Positions 17,175 to 24,729 of a stretch of 64,000 nucleotides of DNA are shown here, one piece after another. Location: the NCBI RefSeq assembly GCF_050937815.1, contig NZ_JACDIJ010000002.1:310001-374000 (forward strand). Direction: 5' to 3'. This stretch comes from Treponema_C sp050937815 (GTDB taxonomy: Bacteria; Spirochaetota; Spirochaetia; Treponematales; Treponemataceae). A program made the position numbers and the translations under genes. Numbering within the stretch: the stretch's first letter is position 1; each line of letters starts with the position of its first letter. The notes under the pieces are model-generated. The model ran no database searches and was not told the origin of the DNA. It saw only the letters and a list, made by a program, of their open reading frames with translations.

Positions 17175-18191
17175 TTACACGGTTTCGTATGTTTTTTTAC
17201 GGTATTTGATTTTTTTATCAAGCAGCTTTAATTCATCGTCATCTATTTTATCAGCTTGGATTGCCTCGTATTGTTTACGTTTCGTATCGTAGATTTGATA
17301 TTCAGCTTCTACTTTCTTTTCCATTTGTTTTTTTGAAACGGAACCAGCTCCTTTTAAAATGCTTTTGTTTTGGAACTGAAGTAATCCGTCAACATTATTT
17401 CTCCAAAAGTTCAAGGTTAAATCTTTACGCTCTTTTACCCGCAGCTCGGCAGAATCAAGAAACAGCACGGTAAGTCTGTTAAGCATATCCAGTTCTTCTT
17501 CTGAAAGATAGTTTTTTGCAATGTAAATATCTTCTTTGCGAACAATGCTGCCTTTCCACGAGGTAAGAGCCATGTTCGGTTTTGACGCATCGGCTCGGCT
17601 TACAATTATTTCGGCTGCCGTTTTTTGAGTTGCTGCATAAAGTAGTTTATTTTGAGTTTCGGCAAAAAACAGATGTGTCTCTTTTTCACATGTTTGATAG
17701 TCGCTGCTGAGTGCAAAAAGATCCCGTATTTTTTGATAAAAGCGTTTTTCACTGGCGCGGATGTCTCGGATCCGTTCCAAAAGTTCGTCAAAATAGTCGG
17801 GTCTGCCGTCGGGATTTTTCAAGCGTTCATCATCAATTACAAAACCTTTTACTACATATTCTTTTAAGTTGGCATTTGCCCATATTCTGAATTGAGTTCC
17901 CCGTTTGCTTCTTACTCTAAACCCGACGGCGAGAATCATGTCCAAAGAATAAAAGGCTACATTATATTGTTTACCGTCAGTGGCAGTTATTAAGTAATAC
18001 TTAATAACTGATTCTTTGTCTAACTCTTTGTCTTTTAGTACATTTGATATATGCATATTGATATTTGGAACAGAAGTTTCAAAAAGTTCCGCCATTTGTT
18101 TTTGGTTCATCCAAATATTTCCGTCTTTGGCAAGCAATATTACGTTTGCCTTACCGTCTTCGGTAGCGTATATAATCATTTCATTATTCAT
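17175..18191 (-). CDS. RhuM family protein
   Basis: A 338-residue member of the RhuM (virulence_RhuM) family, first noticed in Salmonella pathogenicity islands. The N-terminal half carries the conserved region IWMNQKQMAELFETSVPNIN with LKDKELDKESVIKYY and LDMILAVGFRVRSKRGTQFR, which looks like a DNA-binding BRO/KilA-like domain. The C-terminal half is helical and charged. Related proteins sit with Fic/Doc-like toxins or in mobile regions and have been suggested as antitoxin-like or defence-related; no activity is established. Here it stands beside two toxin-antitoxin loci. Confidence 0.85.
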   Translation of the reverse strand: MNNEMIIYATEDGKANVILLAKDGNIWMNQKQMAELFETSVPNINMHISNVLKDKELDKESVIKYYLITATDGKQYNVAFYSLDMILAVGFRVRSKRGTQFRIWANANLKEYVVKGFVIDDERLKNPDGRPDYFDELLERIRDIRASEKRFYQKIRDLFALSSDYQTCEKETHLFFAETQNKLLYAATQKTAAEIIVSRADASKPNMALTSWKGSIVRKEDIYIAKNYLSEEELDMLNRLTVLFLDSAELRVKERKDLTLNFWRNNVDGLLQFQNKSILKGAGSVSKKQMEKKVEAEYQIYDTKRKQYEAIQADKIDDDELKLLDKKIKYRKKTYETV

Positions 18192-18269
18192 CGGCGTTTA
18201 TCCTATCCGGTTCTTTATCTTTTATTTTATACGTGCAGAATATTATGTTCAAGTATGCGCATGCCCCTC

Positions 18270-18298
18270 TTGACAATAGTTTGATATAAAACTATTAT
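18270..18298 (+). promoter_or_regulatory. strong sigma-70-type promoter of the BMP transporter operon
   Basis: TTGACA (18270-18275), a 17-base spacer and TATTAT (18293-18298). The leader to the ATG at 18334 is short and has AAGGG as ribosome-binding sequence. Confidence 0.65.
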
Positions 18299-18333
18299 GA
18301 AGCATAATCCAATTTAAAGATAAAGGGTCAACT

Positions 18334-19380
18334 ATGAAAGCAAACAAACTTCTTTTGGCTGCGGCAGCGATTGCGGCGGTCTTTTTTTTCGCTTCCTGCT
18401 CAAAGGCTGAAAAGGCCGAACGGAAAATTGCGGTTTTTGTGCCGGGCGTCGTTTCCGGAAATCCCGTGTACGAAATGCTTAGTGCGGGCGTTACGGAGGC
18501 GGTCGCGTCTTACAACGCAGAACACGGCGGCGAGGTAAAACTCAGTGTTATAGAAGCCGGCACGAATCAAGCCGAATGGAGCACAAAGCTGACCGCTCTT
18601 GCGGCAACGGGCGAATACGAAGTGATTTTTTCTTCAAATCCGTCTTTGCCGGAATTGGCGGCTCCGCTTACCTCTCAGTTTCCCAAACAAAAGTTTATCA
18701 TTCTCGACGGCTATCTTAAAGGCAACAAAAATATTGCAACCGTCCGCTACAATCAGCGCGAACAGGCCTATCTTACCGGCTATGCGGCGGGCTTGGTTAC
18801 AACCGCTTCTTCTTCGGTTATGAAATATGCGAATGCTCAAAAGAAAATCGCCCTTGTTGCGGCGCAAGAATATCCTGTTATGAATAAGATTATTTTCCCT
18901 TCCTTTGTAGAGGGGGCAAAGGCCGCCGATCCGGAGATTACGGCGGAGTTCCGCATTGTGGGCAACTGGTACGACGCTTCCAAGGGAGCCGACATTGCCA
19001 AAGGTTTGTATGCAGAAGGGGTGGACGTTATCCTTCCGATTGCGGGAGGCGCTTCTCAGGGGGTGATTGCGGCCGCAAAAGAATCGGGATTTTACATCGC
19101 CTGGTTCGACAACAACGGATTTTCAAAGGCTCCCGGTTATGTTATTTCCAGCTCGGTTATGGAACAGAAAAAAAACGCTTATGAGCAAACCCTTAAATTC
19201 CTGAAAGGCAAAACCGAATTCGGTACGGCGCAAACTCTGGGCATAAAAGACGGTTACGTCGATTTTATTTTGGACGATCCGGCCTTTACCGAAACGGTGA
19301 GCGAAGATATACGGGCGCGCTTGGAACAGGTATACGCCGATATTAAAAACGGCAGCCTCGTTTTAAACAGTAAAGACTGA
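18334..19380 (+). CDS. BMP/PnrA-type substrate-binding lipoprotein
   Basis: A 348-residue lipoprotein with signal sequence and lipobox FASC (cysteine near residue 22). It is homologous to basic membrane proteins, treponemal TmpC/PnrA included, which bind purine nucleosides. Typical segments are PGVVSGNPVYEMLSAGV, VIFSSNPSLPEL, VRYNQREQAYLTGYAAGLV and DVILPIAGGASQGVIAAAKE. It is the first gene of a complete ABC importer operon (binding protein, double ATPase, two permeases), so it most likely delivers nucleosides to the membrane complex. Confidence 0.9.
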   Translation: MKANKLLLAAAAIAAVFFFASCSKAEKAERKIAVFVPGVVSGNPVYEMLSAGVTEAVASYNAEHGGEVKLSVIEAGTNQAEWSTKLTALAATGEYEVIFSSNPSLPELAAPLTSQFPKQKFIILDGYLKGNKNIATVRYNQREQAYLTGYAAGLVTTASSSVMKYANAQKKIALVAAQEYPVMNKIIFPSFVEGAKAADPEITAEFRIVGNWYDASKGADIAKGLYAEGVDVILPIAGGASQGVIAAAKESGFYIAWFDNNGFSKAPGYVISSSVMEQKKNAYEQTLKFLKGKTEFGTAQTLGIKDGYVDFILDDPAFTETVSEDIRARLEQVYADIKNGSLVLNSKD

Positions 19381-19398
19381 CATTCCGCCGGCCGTTGT

Positions 19399-21027
19399 AT
19401 GGAAAGGGCTTTGCATTTAAAAGCTGTCGGAAAATCTTTCGGCAGCAAAATTGTACTCGATAATTTGAACTGCGATTTTCCGGCCGGAAAGGTGTACGCC
19501 CTTTTGGGTGAAAACGGAGCCGGAAAATCAACCCTTGCCGCCCTTATAAGCGGCGAAAGCAAAGCCGATTCGGGTACAATCGATTTTCAAAACATATACT
19601 CCTGCGCCCTCGTTCATCAGCGGCCGCTTTTGGCCGACCGGTTAAATGTACGCGATAATATAATTTTGGGAAGCGAGCCTGCCCGCTTTTCCTGTTCCCG
19701 TTTGGAACCGTTCGGTGTTTCACAACGCGGCAAGGGCTTTTTCGGTTTGACCGATTTTTTTGATTTTGTCGATTTTAAAAAAGCGCGCTGTCAAATAGAC
19801 GCCCTTTTGAAGGAATGGAAACTTCCCGTAAACCCGCTTTCCCGCATTCCGCCTTTAAGCGCGCAGGAACGCTTTTTTACCGCCCTTGCTTCGGCTTTGT
19901 ATAAAAATCCGGACATTCTTATTTTGGACGAACCGGGTGCGGTTTTAAATATCGAGCAAAAGCAAGCACTCTACCCCGCATTTAAAAACTACGCTTCAAA
20001 AGGAAAAATCGTTATACTTATAACGCACAATACCGACGACGCCCTTGAGTACGCCGACGGCATTTTGATTTTACGCGCAGGCCGAAAAGCCGCCTTTCTT
20101 GAATGTACGGGAAACACATGTACCGTTTTAAATCGCTCTTATATAGAAAGTCTTGTATTCGCACGCACAACGGATTCCGCAGCTTCCGCAAGGTCCCCTG
20201 CATCGCAAACCTCCCCTGATTCGGGGCGGCCGGCGGTGTCGGCAGTATCGGAAGGGGATGAAAACGCAAGCCCGCTTTGCGAAAGTTCCCGGGCACACTG
20301 CACTTATAAGGATTCGGGAGCAATGCCCGTCCTCTCCGTTAAAAACCTCAGCTGTGTGCCGAATGAAGGCTCTCCCCTTTACGATATAAGTTTTGAAGTG
20401 TATCCGGGAACGATTACCTGCATGTACGGGCACAGGGAAAACGGTCTTGAAACCCTTGAAAATCTGTTAACGGGAATGAAAAAACTTGAATACACCGGAA
20501 GCATTCTTATTGAAGGAAAGCGGGAATTACATCCGCAAACAAAACGGCATACGGGAAGCGAAAAGCACACGGACGCTTCCGGGCCCGGCCGCCTTCGCTC
20601 TTTCGGTGCGGGCATTGTGCCCTTTAACCGCACCTTCCGCGCATCGAATCCCGCCCTTACGGTCGAACAGATATTAACCGTGTACTTAAAACATGAAGAT
20701 AAGGTAGACAGTGCTTCCTATGCGCGCAGTTTGATTTTACGTGCGGGCATACATATAGGCATTGAAGAGCGCGCGTCGGCTCTTTCGGGCGGTATGCTTC
20801 AGCGCTTGATTATCGAGCGCGAAATCGATGCGTTCAAAAAGCTGTTGATTTTATCGGAGCCGGAGCGCGGCTTGGACGTAAACGCCGCCGCAGCCTTAAC
20901 CCGGCGCTTACAGCGCGCCGCGGATGAGGGAACGGGCATTTTGCTTTTTGTAAGCTCGGGAAGCTTTGCCCGCTTTGAAAGCTGTTTGCGGTATTCGATA
21001 AGAGGAGGCCGCTTGTATGAAACTTAA
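19399..21027 (+). CDS. two-domain ABC transporter ATPase, one site degenerate
   Basis: A 542-residue tandem ATPase of the sugar/nucleoside class. Domain 1 (about 1-245) has Walker A GENGAGKST and Walker B ILILDEP but a degenerate signature, LSAQE. Domain 2 (about 310-540) has an intact signature LSGGM but lost the lysine of Walker A (GHRENGLETLE) and has SEPE in place of DEP. Since each ATP site is built from Walker A of one half and the signature of the other, this leaves one complete site and one dead one. A linker rich in S, A and P (about 255-305) separates the halves. It overlaps the first permease gene by 11 bases. Confidence 0.88.
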   Translation: MERALHLKAVGKSFGSKIVLDNLNCDFPAGKVYALLGENGAGKSTLAALISGESKADSGTIDFQNIYSCALVHQRPLLADRLNVRDNIILGSEPARFSCSRLEPFGVSQRGKGFFGLTDFFDFVDFKKARCQIDALLKEWKLPVNPLSRIPPLSAQERFFTALASALYKNPDILILDEPGAVLNIEQKQALYPAFKNYASKGKIVILITHNTDDALEYADGILILRAGRKAAFLECTGNTCTVLNRSYIESLVFARTTDSAASARSPASQTSPDSGRPAVSAVSEGDENASPLCESSRAHCTYKDSGAMPVLSVKNLSCVPNEGSPLYDISFEVYPGTITCMYGHRENGLETLENLLTGMKKLEYTGSILIEGKRELHPQTKRHTGSEKHTDASGPGRLRSFGAGIVPFNRTFRASNPALTVEQILTVYLKHEDKVDSASYARSLILRAGIHIGIEERASALSGGMLQRLIIEREIDAFKKLLILSEPERGLDVNAAAALTRRLQRAADEGTGILLFVSSGSFARFESCLRYSIRGGRLYET

Positions 21028-22156
21028 AGGGGGAGCCTGCATACTGTCGGCTGCGGCGGCGCCTTTTGCAGGCTTATTGACCGCCTTGGCGATTATCCTG
21101 TGCACGTCGACACAGCCGCTTGAAGCCGCATTGAGCTTTTTTACCCTGCCTTTGACAAACCTCTATTATGCAGGAACATGGCTTAACGGCGCATCGCTTT
21201 TGATTATCGCAGGCTTGGGAGCCGCCCTTGCCATGCAGTCGGGCAATATGAACTTGGGCGGCGAAGGCCAGGTGTATATAGGAGGCTTTTGCGCGGTATT
21301 GATTATGAACGCCCTTTTGCCCGAACATGTAATCGGAAGCTCGGCCGAAAACACGGCGCCTGCACAAGCGCTCATGGTTTTTGCCGTGTCGTGCGCCGCC
21401 CTTGCAGGTTCCGCCGCAGCGGGAGGAGCTGCTTCATTTATTCCCGCACTTTTAAAACGGCGGCGCGGTATCAGCGAATTGATTTCTTCGTTTTTATTAA
21501 GCGCCGCCCTTATACCGCTTATAGACTATGCCGTTTCAGGTCCCCTGCGCGATCAATCGAAAAATCTTCTTGCCATGCCCTTTATACACAAACTTTTGCG
21601 GTTTAAACAAATACTTGCGCCGTCACCTCTTAACATAAGTGCCGCAGCCGCCATTCCCCTTGCCCTGCTTTGCGCATATTTTTTGTATAAAACGCGGCGC
21701 GGGCAGCGCTTTAGAATATGCGGGAAGGCGCCCGAATTTGCCCTCTACTGCGCTTATCCCCTCGGTACGGTAAGTACGGCCGGAATGATTGTGTCGGGAA
21801 TGTTTCACGGCATAGCAGGCTATGCGGCGGTTGCGGGAACCTATTACACCTGCCACAGCGGTTTTTATGCGGGAATGGGCTGGAATGCTTTGTCCGCCGC
21901 CCTTATTGCCCGCTCAAATCCGATTGCCCTTATTCCCGTAAGCCTGTTTTTATCCTATATCTTTACCGGAACAAGTGCAGCGGCAGTCGCCGCCCATACC
22001 TCCTATGACGCGGCCTTTTTAGTGCAGGGGGCCGTTATGCTTTTTATATCGGCACAATTTGTATACAAGTCGGCTCAACGTATATATAAGCCGGCCCGGT
22101 TTGTACACAAGCGCCAGGAGCGATTGCATACTGTAAAAGAGGGAGAAAAATCGTGA
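21017..22156 (+). CDS. ABC transporter permease (nucleoside/sugar type), first subunit
   Basis: A 379-residue membrane protein of the BPD_transp_2 type. AMQSGNMNLGGEGQVYIGGF corresponds to the conserved region of YufP/NupB-like permeases, and a hydrophobic core of about eight to ten helices follows. The last 25 residues are charged and cytoplasmic. GAGGAGG precedes the ATG. It overlaps the next permease gene by four bases (GTGA). Confidence 0.88.
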   Translation: MKLKGGACILSAAAAPFAGLLTALAIILCTSTQPLEAALSFFTLPLTNLYYAGTWLNGASLLIIAGLGAALAMQSGNMNLGGEGQVYIGGFCAVLIMNALLPEHVIGSSAENTAPAQALMVFAVSCAALAGSAAAGGAASFIPALLKRRRGISELISSFLLSAALIPLIDYAVSGPLRDQSKNLLAMPFIHKLLRFKQILAPSPLNISAAAAIPLALLCAYFLYKTRRGQRFRICGKAPEFALYCAYPLGTVSTAGMIVSGMFHGIAGYAAVAGTYYTCHSGFYAGMGWNALSAALIARSNPIALIPVSLFLSYIFTGTSAAAVAAHTSYDAAFLVQGAVMLFISAQFVYKSAQRIYKPARFVHKRQERLHTVKEGEKS

Positions 22157-22998
22157 ACGCATTACAGTACATCTTTGTGTCGGCCGCTCCTCTTATGCTT
22201 ATTTCCATAGGGGTTTTGGTAAGCGAATACGCGGGCGTTACGGCGGTTTTTGCCGACGGTATTATAAACCTTACGGCTTTTTTGTTTTTCGCCTTTGCCG
22301 TTTTTACCGAAAACCTTGTCTTGTCGGCCGCCCTCTCTCTTGCTTCGGCGGTGCTGATTATGCACGCGCTTTCGCTCTTTGTACACAAAACGCATTCCAA
22401 CCCCTTTTTGGCGGGCTTATCGGTAAACCTCTTTGCAGCCGGTTTTTCTTCGCTTTTATCCTATATGTGGTTCGGAACGCGGGGAATTGCCGCCGAATAC
22501 GTTACGGGAACGGGCGTTTTTTCCGATGTTTCCGTCAGCTTTTCACGCCTTCCGGCCGCAGTTTTCGCGTGGATTGTTTCCGCAGCCCTCGCGTTTATCT
22601 TATACAAAACCGTATGGGGGATGAGAATCCGCATAACCGGAGAATCTCCCGAAGTTCTTGCTTCCCGCGGTATCGGGGTGAATGCATATAAAAGTTCGGC
22701 GTGGCGCATAAGCGCCCTGTGCGCAGGCGTTTCGGGCATTATCTACTGCTTAAAGCTTTCGGCCTTTGTGCCGAACATCAGTGCGGGCAAGGGCTGGCTT
22801 GCCTTAGCTGCCGTCTTTTTGGGACGCAAAACCGTGCGCGGCACCTTTTTGGCGGTTATCGTATTTGCCGCTGCGGAATACGCGGCAAACCGCCTGCAAG
22901 TATTTTCAAAAACCTTTCCGCCCTCCGTGCTTATATCGCTTCCCTACATCGCCGCGATTTTACTCTTTGCTCTTTTACCCGCCGGGAAAAAGAAATAG
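22153..22998 (+). CDS. ABC transporter permease (nucleoside/sugar type), second subunit
   Basis: A 281-residue permease that pairs with the upstream one, similar to YufQ/NupC-like subunits: about eight helices, TRGIAAEYVTGTG, GESPEVLASRGIGVNAYKSS (coupling region) and NISAGKGWLALAAVFLGRKT near the end. It begins with GTG at 22153, overlapping the stop of the preceding gene, with GGGAG upstream. It completes the four-gene BMP-type importer. Confidence 0.88.
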   Translation: MNALQYIFVSAAPLMLISIGVLVSEYAGVTAVFADGIINLTAFLFFAFAVFTENLVLSAALSLASAVLIMHALSLFVHKTHSNPFLAGLSVNLFAAGFSSLLSYMWFGTRGIAAEYVTGTGVFSDVSVSFSRLPAAVFAWIVSAALAFILYKTVWGMRIRITGESPEVLASRGIGVNAYKSSAWRISALCAGVSGIIYCLKLSAFVPNISAGKGWLALAAVFLGRKTVRGTFLAVIVFAAAEYAANRLQVFSKTFPPSVLISLPYIAAILLFALLPAGKKK

Positions 22999-23083
22999 TC
23001 GGGCTTTCCTTACAGGACACCCATGGCGGGATATAAAATAATTCCGCACTTTTTTTCGGAGAAAGTCTGTTTTTTTTGCCATT

Positions 23084-23108
23084 CTCCACCTATATATAGG
23101 TGGAGGTG
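23084..23108 (+). promoter_or_regulatory. perfect palindrome covering the Shine-Dalgarno of the Rpn gene
   Basis: CTCCACC (23084-23090), TATATATA, GGTGGAG (23099-23105) form a perfect 22-base palindrome. The right arm contains the GGAGG of the ribosome-binding sequence (23102-23108) of the gene starting at 23115. In RNA the stem would sequester the site, so translation should be low or conditional. Confidence 0.6.
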
Positions 23109-23114
23109 AAAGAT

Positions 23115-23945
23115 ATGTCCTATGCTTTTAAGAATGTGGATGAATTGACATTCACCGATGACTTTATGTTCGGTACTATTATGAAAAACCCCGAAATCTG
23201 TAAAGGGGTTATTGAACGTCTGTTATACATTAAGGTCGGAAAAATAGAATACCCGTCTTTACAAAAAACAATCGCGCCCTTTTATGAAAGTAAGGGAATC
23301 CGCCTTGATGTCTATGCCGCCGATGATGAACGCACCTTTGACATTGAAATGCAAACTTCAATGCCGCCCGCCCTTGCCAAACGCACTCGCTATTATCAAA
23401 GTCTTATGGATGTGGACAATTTGCTGGCAGGACACGGCTATGATGAGCTTAAAGAAAGCTATGTTATGTTTATCTGTCTTACAGACCCGTTTAAACAAGG
23501 ATTACCCGTGTACACATTCCGTAATACCTGTAGTGAACAAGAAGGACTGTTTTTGGATGACAAATCCTATAAAGTGTTTTATAATGCAAGTGCATACGAC
23601 AGGGAAGAAAACACGGAACTGCATGCTTTTTTAGAGTACCTGTGTCAAAAGCGGGCAACAAGCGATTTTACCAAAAACATTGACGAGCTTGTTGAAACGG
23701 CAAAGTTAAACGAACAGTTCAGGAGTACCTATATGTCATTGAATATCCGTGAATATGATTTACGCAGAGAGGGCCGTATTGAAGGCGAAGCTATCGGTTT
23801 TGATAGAGGTCGAAAGGACGGCTTTACTCAGGGCGCCCGTCAAACCAAACTGGAAACGGCAAAGTTAATGAAGGGTATGAATTACCCGATTAGCGATATT
23901 TGCACAATATCGGGCTTAAGCAAAGAAGAAATAGAAAAACTGTAA
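23115..23945 (+). CDS. Rpn/PDDEXK family nuclease
   Basis: A 276-residue protein of the Rpn/PD-(D/E)XK nuclease family transposase group (DUF4351/PDDEXK_2-like). FTDDFMFGTIMKNPEICKGV is the usual N-terminal signature; GIRLDVYAADDERTFDIEMQ holds the catalytic D and ExQ; and RTRYYQSLMDVDNLLAGHGY follows. The C-terminus contains GRKDGFTQGARQ and a short helical end (ISGLSKEEIEKL). E. coli Rpn proteins are DNA endonucleases that promote RecA-independent recombination. Such genes are often multicopy in treponemes. The start at 23115 is chosen for its GGAGGTG; the ribosome-binding site is part of a palindrome. Confidence 0.85.
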   Translation: MSYAFKNVDELTFTDDFMFGTIMKNPEICKGVIERLLYIKVGKIEYPSLQKTIAPFYESKGIRLDVYAADDERTFDIEMQTSMPPALAKRTRYYQSLMDVDNLLAGHGYDELKESYVMFICLTDPFKQGLPVYTFRNTCSEQEGLFLDDKSYKVFYNASAYDREENTELHAFLEYLCQKRATSDFTKNIDELVETAKLNEQFRSTYMSLNIREYDLRREGRIEGEAIGFDRGRKDGFTQGARQTKLETAKLMKGMNYPISDICTISGLSKEEIEKL

Positions 23946-24067
23946 CAAAGTGCGAAGTGCAAATGCCGAAGTGCAAAGTGCGAATGTCGAAGTACGAATG
24001 TCAAAGTTCAAAGTTCGCCCCTCGCACTTTCCCCGTTCGCCACTCGACACTCGCACTTTGTACTTTC
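23946..24067. repeat. degenerate short-repeat cluster with inverted half
   Basis: Multiple imperfect copies of a GAAGTGC/AAAGTGCGAA-like word occur in one orientation (23946-24020), followed by reverse-complement words such as CGCACTTT, CGACACTCGCACTTTG and GTACTTTC (24025-24067). The two halves could pair over about 30 bases. No protein-coding sequence is convincing here. Confidence 0.55.
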
Positions 24068-24229
24068 TTAAAACAAATTACAAAAAACTTTTCCAAAAAG
24101 TTGTTATTCTCAAAAACTTGAACTATAATGTATAGTATGAACGGCAAAATAAACCGCTTAAACAGTATAACAAAAAGTTCTCAAAAAACCGTCAAAGTAC
24201 TTGACAAAGCCGAACGCGCCCCCATAATT

Positions 24230-24293
24230 ACTCAGCACTCAGCACTCAGCACTCAGCACTCAGCACTCAGCACTCAGCACTCAGCACTCAGCA
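24230..24293. repeat. tandem heptamer array, nine copies of ACTCAGC
   Basis: Nine exact tandem copies of ACTCAGC with a partial tenth. A 7-base unit shifts all three frames, and no open reading frame with family resemblance runs through it, so it looks non-coding. It is expected to vary in copy number by slippage. Confidence 0.95.
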
Positions 24294-24297
24294 CCGG

Positions 24298-24366
24298 CAT
24301 AAAAGCTCTCTGCAGGGCAGCTCGCTTTTATGCAACGAGTTTCGGCGGCGCAGCCGGCGAAACTCG
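24298..24366. repeat. paired palindromes, related to the hairpin units that follow
   Basis: CATAAAAGC / GCTTTTATG (24298-24306 and 24324-24332) is followed by CGAGTTTC / GAAACTCG (24336-24343 and 24359-24366). The order, and the GAGTTT...AAACTC words of the second stem, resemble the hairpin units at 24482-24693. Nothing else is visible between 24367 and 24481. Confidence 0.5.
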
Positions 24367-24481
24367 CGGATAGCCGGCTGTAAATTTACATTTTCGAAAA
24401 ATCACACAAACAAGCATTCTCATATCAACGGCAATAGAAAAACGCTTCTGTTGTCTTTTTTTAGACACAAACCCCCGTAAT

Positions 24482-24575
24482 CGGTTTAAAAACCGCACGT
24501 CCTGTGCGGTTTTTAAACCGAGTTTTGCTTGCGCAAAACTCATTACTAACGGCTTTTCTGCACATCCGTGTGCAG
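24482..24575. repeat. modular three-hairpin element, unit A
   Basis: Hairpin 1: perfect 17-base arms (24482-24498 and 24504-24520) around loop GTCCT. Hairpin 2: GAGTTTTGC / GCAAAACTC (24520-24528 and 24533-24541). A linker ATTACTAACGGCTTTT follows. Hairpin 3: CTGCACA / TGTGCAG (24558-24575) with loop TCCG. Loops and linker recur in other units while the stems differ. Confidence 0.75.
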
Positions 24576-24607
24576 GATTTAAAACAGGATGTTTTATGTG
24601 CGGCATT

Positions 24608-24693
24608 CGGCACGTCCTGTGCGGTTTTGAACTCGGGTTTTGGGCTTTGCCCAAAACTCATTATCTATAGCTTTTCTGCACGTCCGTGTGCAG
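24608..24693. repeat. modular three-hairpin element, unit B
   Basis: Hairpin 1 is short here (GCAC / GTGC around loop GTCCT at 24614-24618). Hairpin 2 has 11-base arms (24635-24645 and 24649-24659), one G-T pair. Hairpin 3: CTGCACG / TGTGCAG (24676-24693) with loop TCCG. It ends 24 bases before the ribosome-binding site of the lipoprotein gene. Confidence 0.7.
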
Positions 24694-24729
24694 ATAAGAA
24701 TTATGAATTATTTATTAAGGAGAAAAACA

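Noticed and set aside
24230..24293. CRISPR-like array
   Set aside because: The repeat unit is seven bases in perfect tandem with no spacers, and no cas gene is nearby.
24139..24373. Small ORF through the heptamer repeat
   Set aside because: Most of its length is the translated tandem repeat; it lacks a ribosome-binding sequence and family resemblance.
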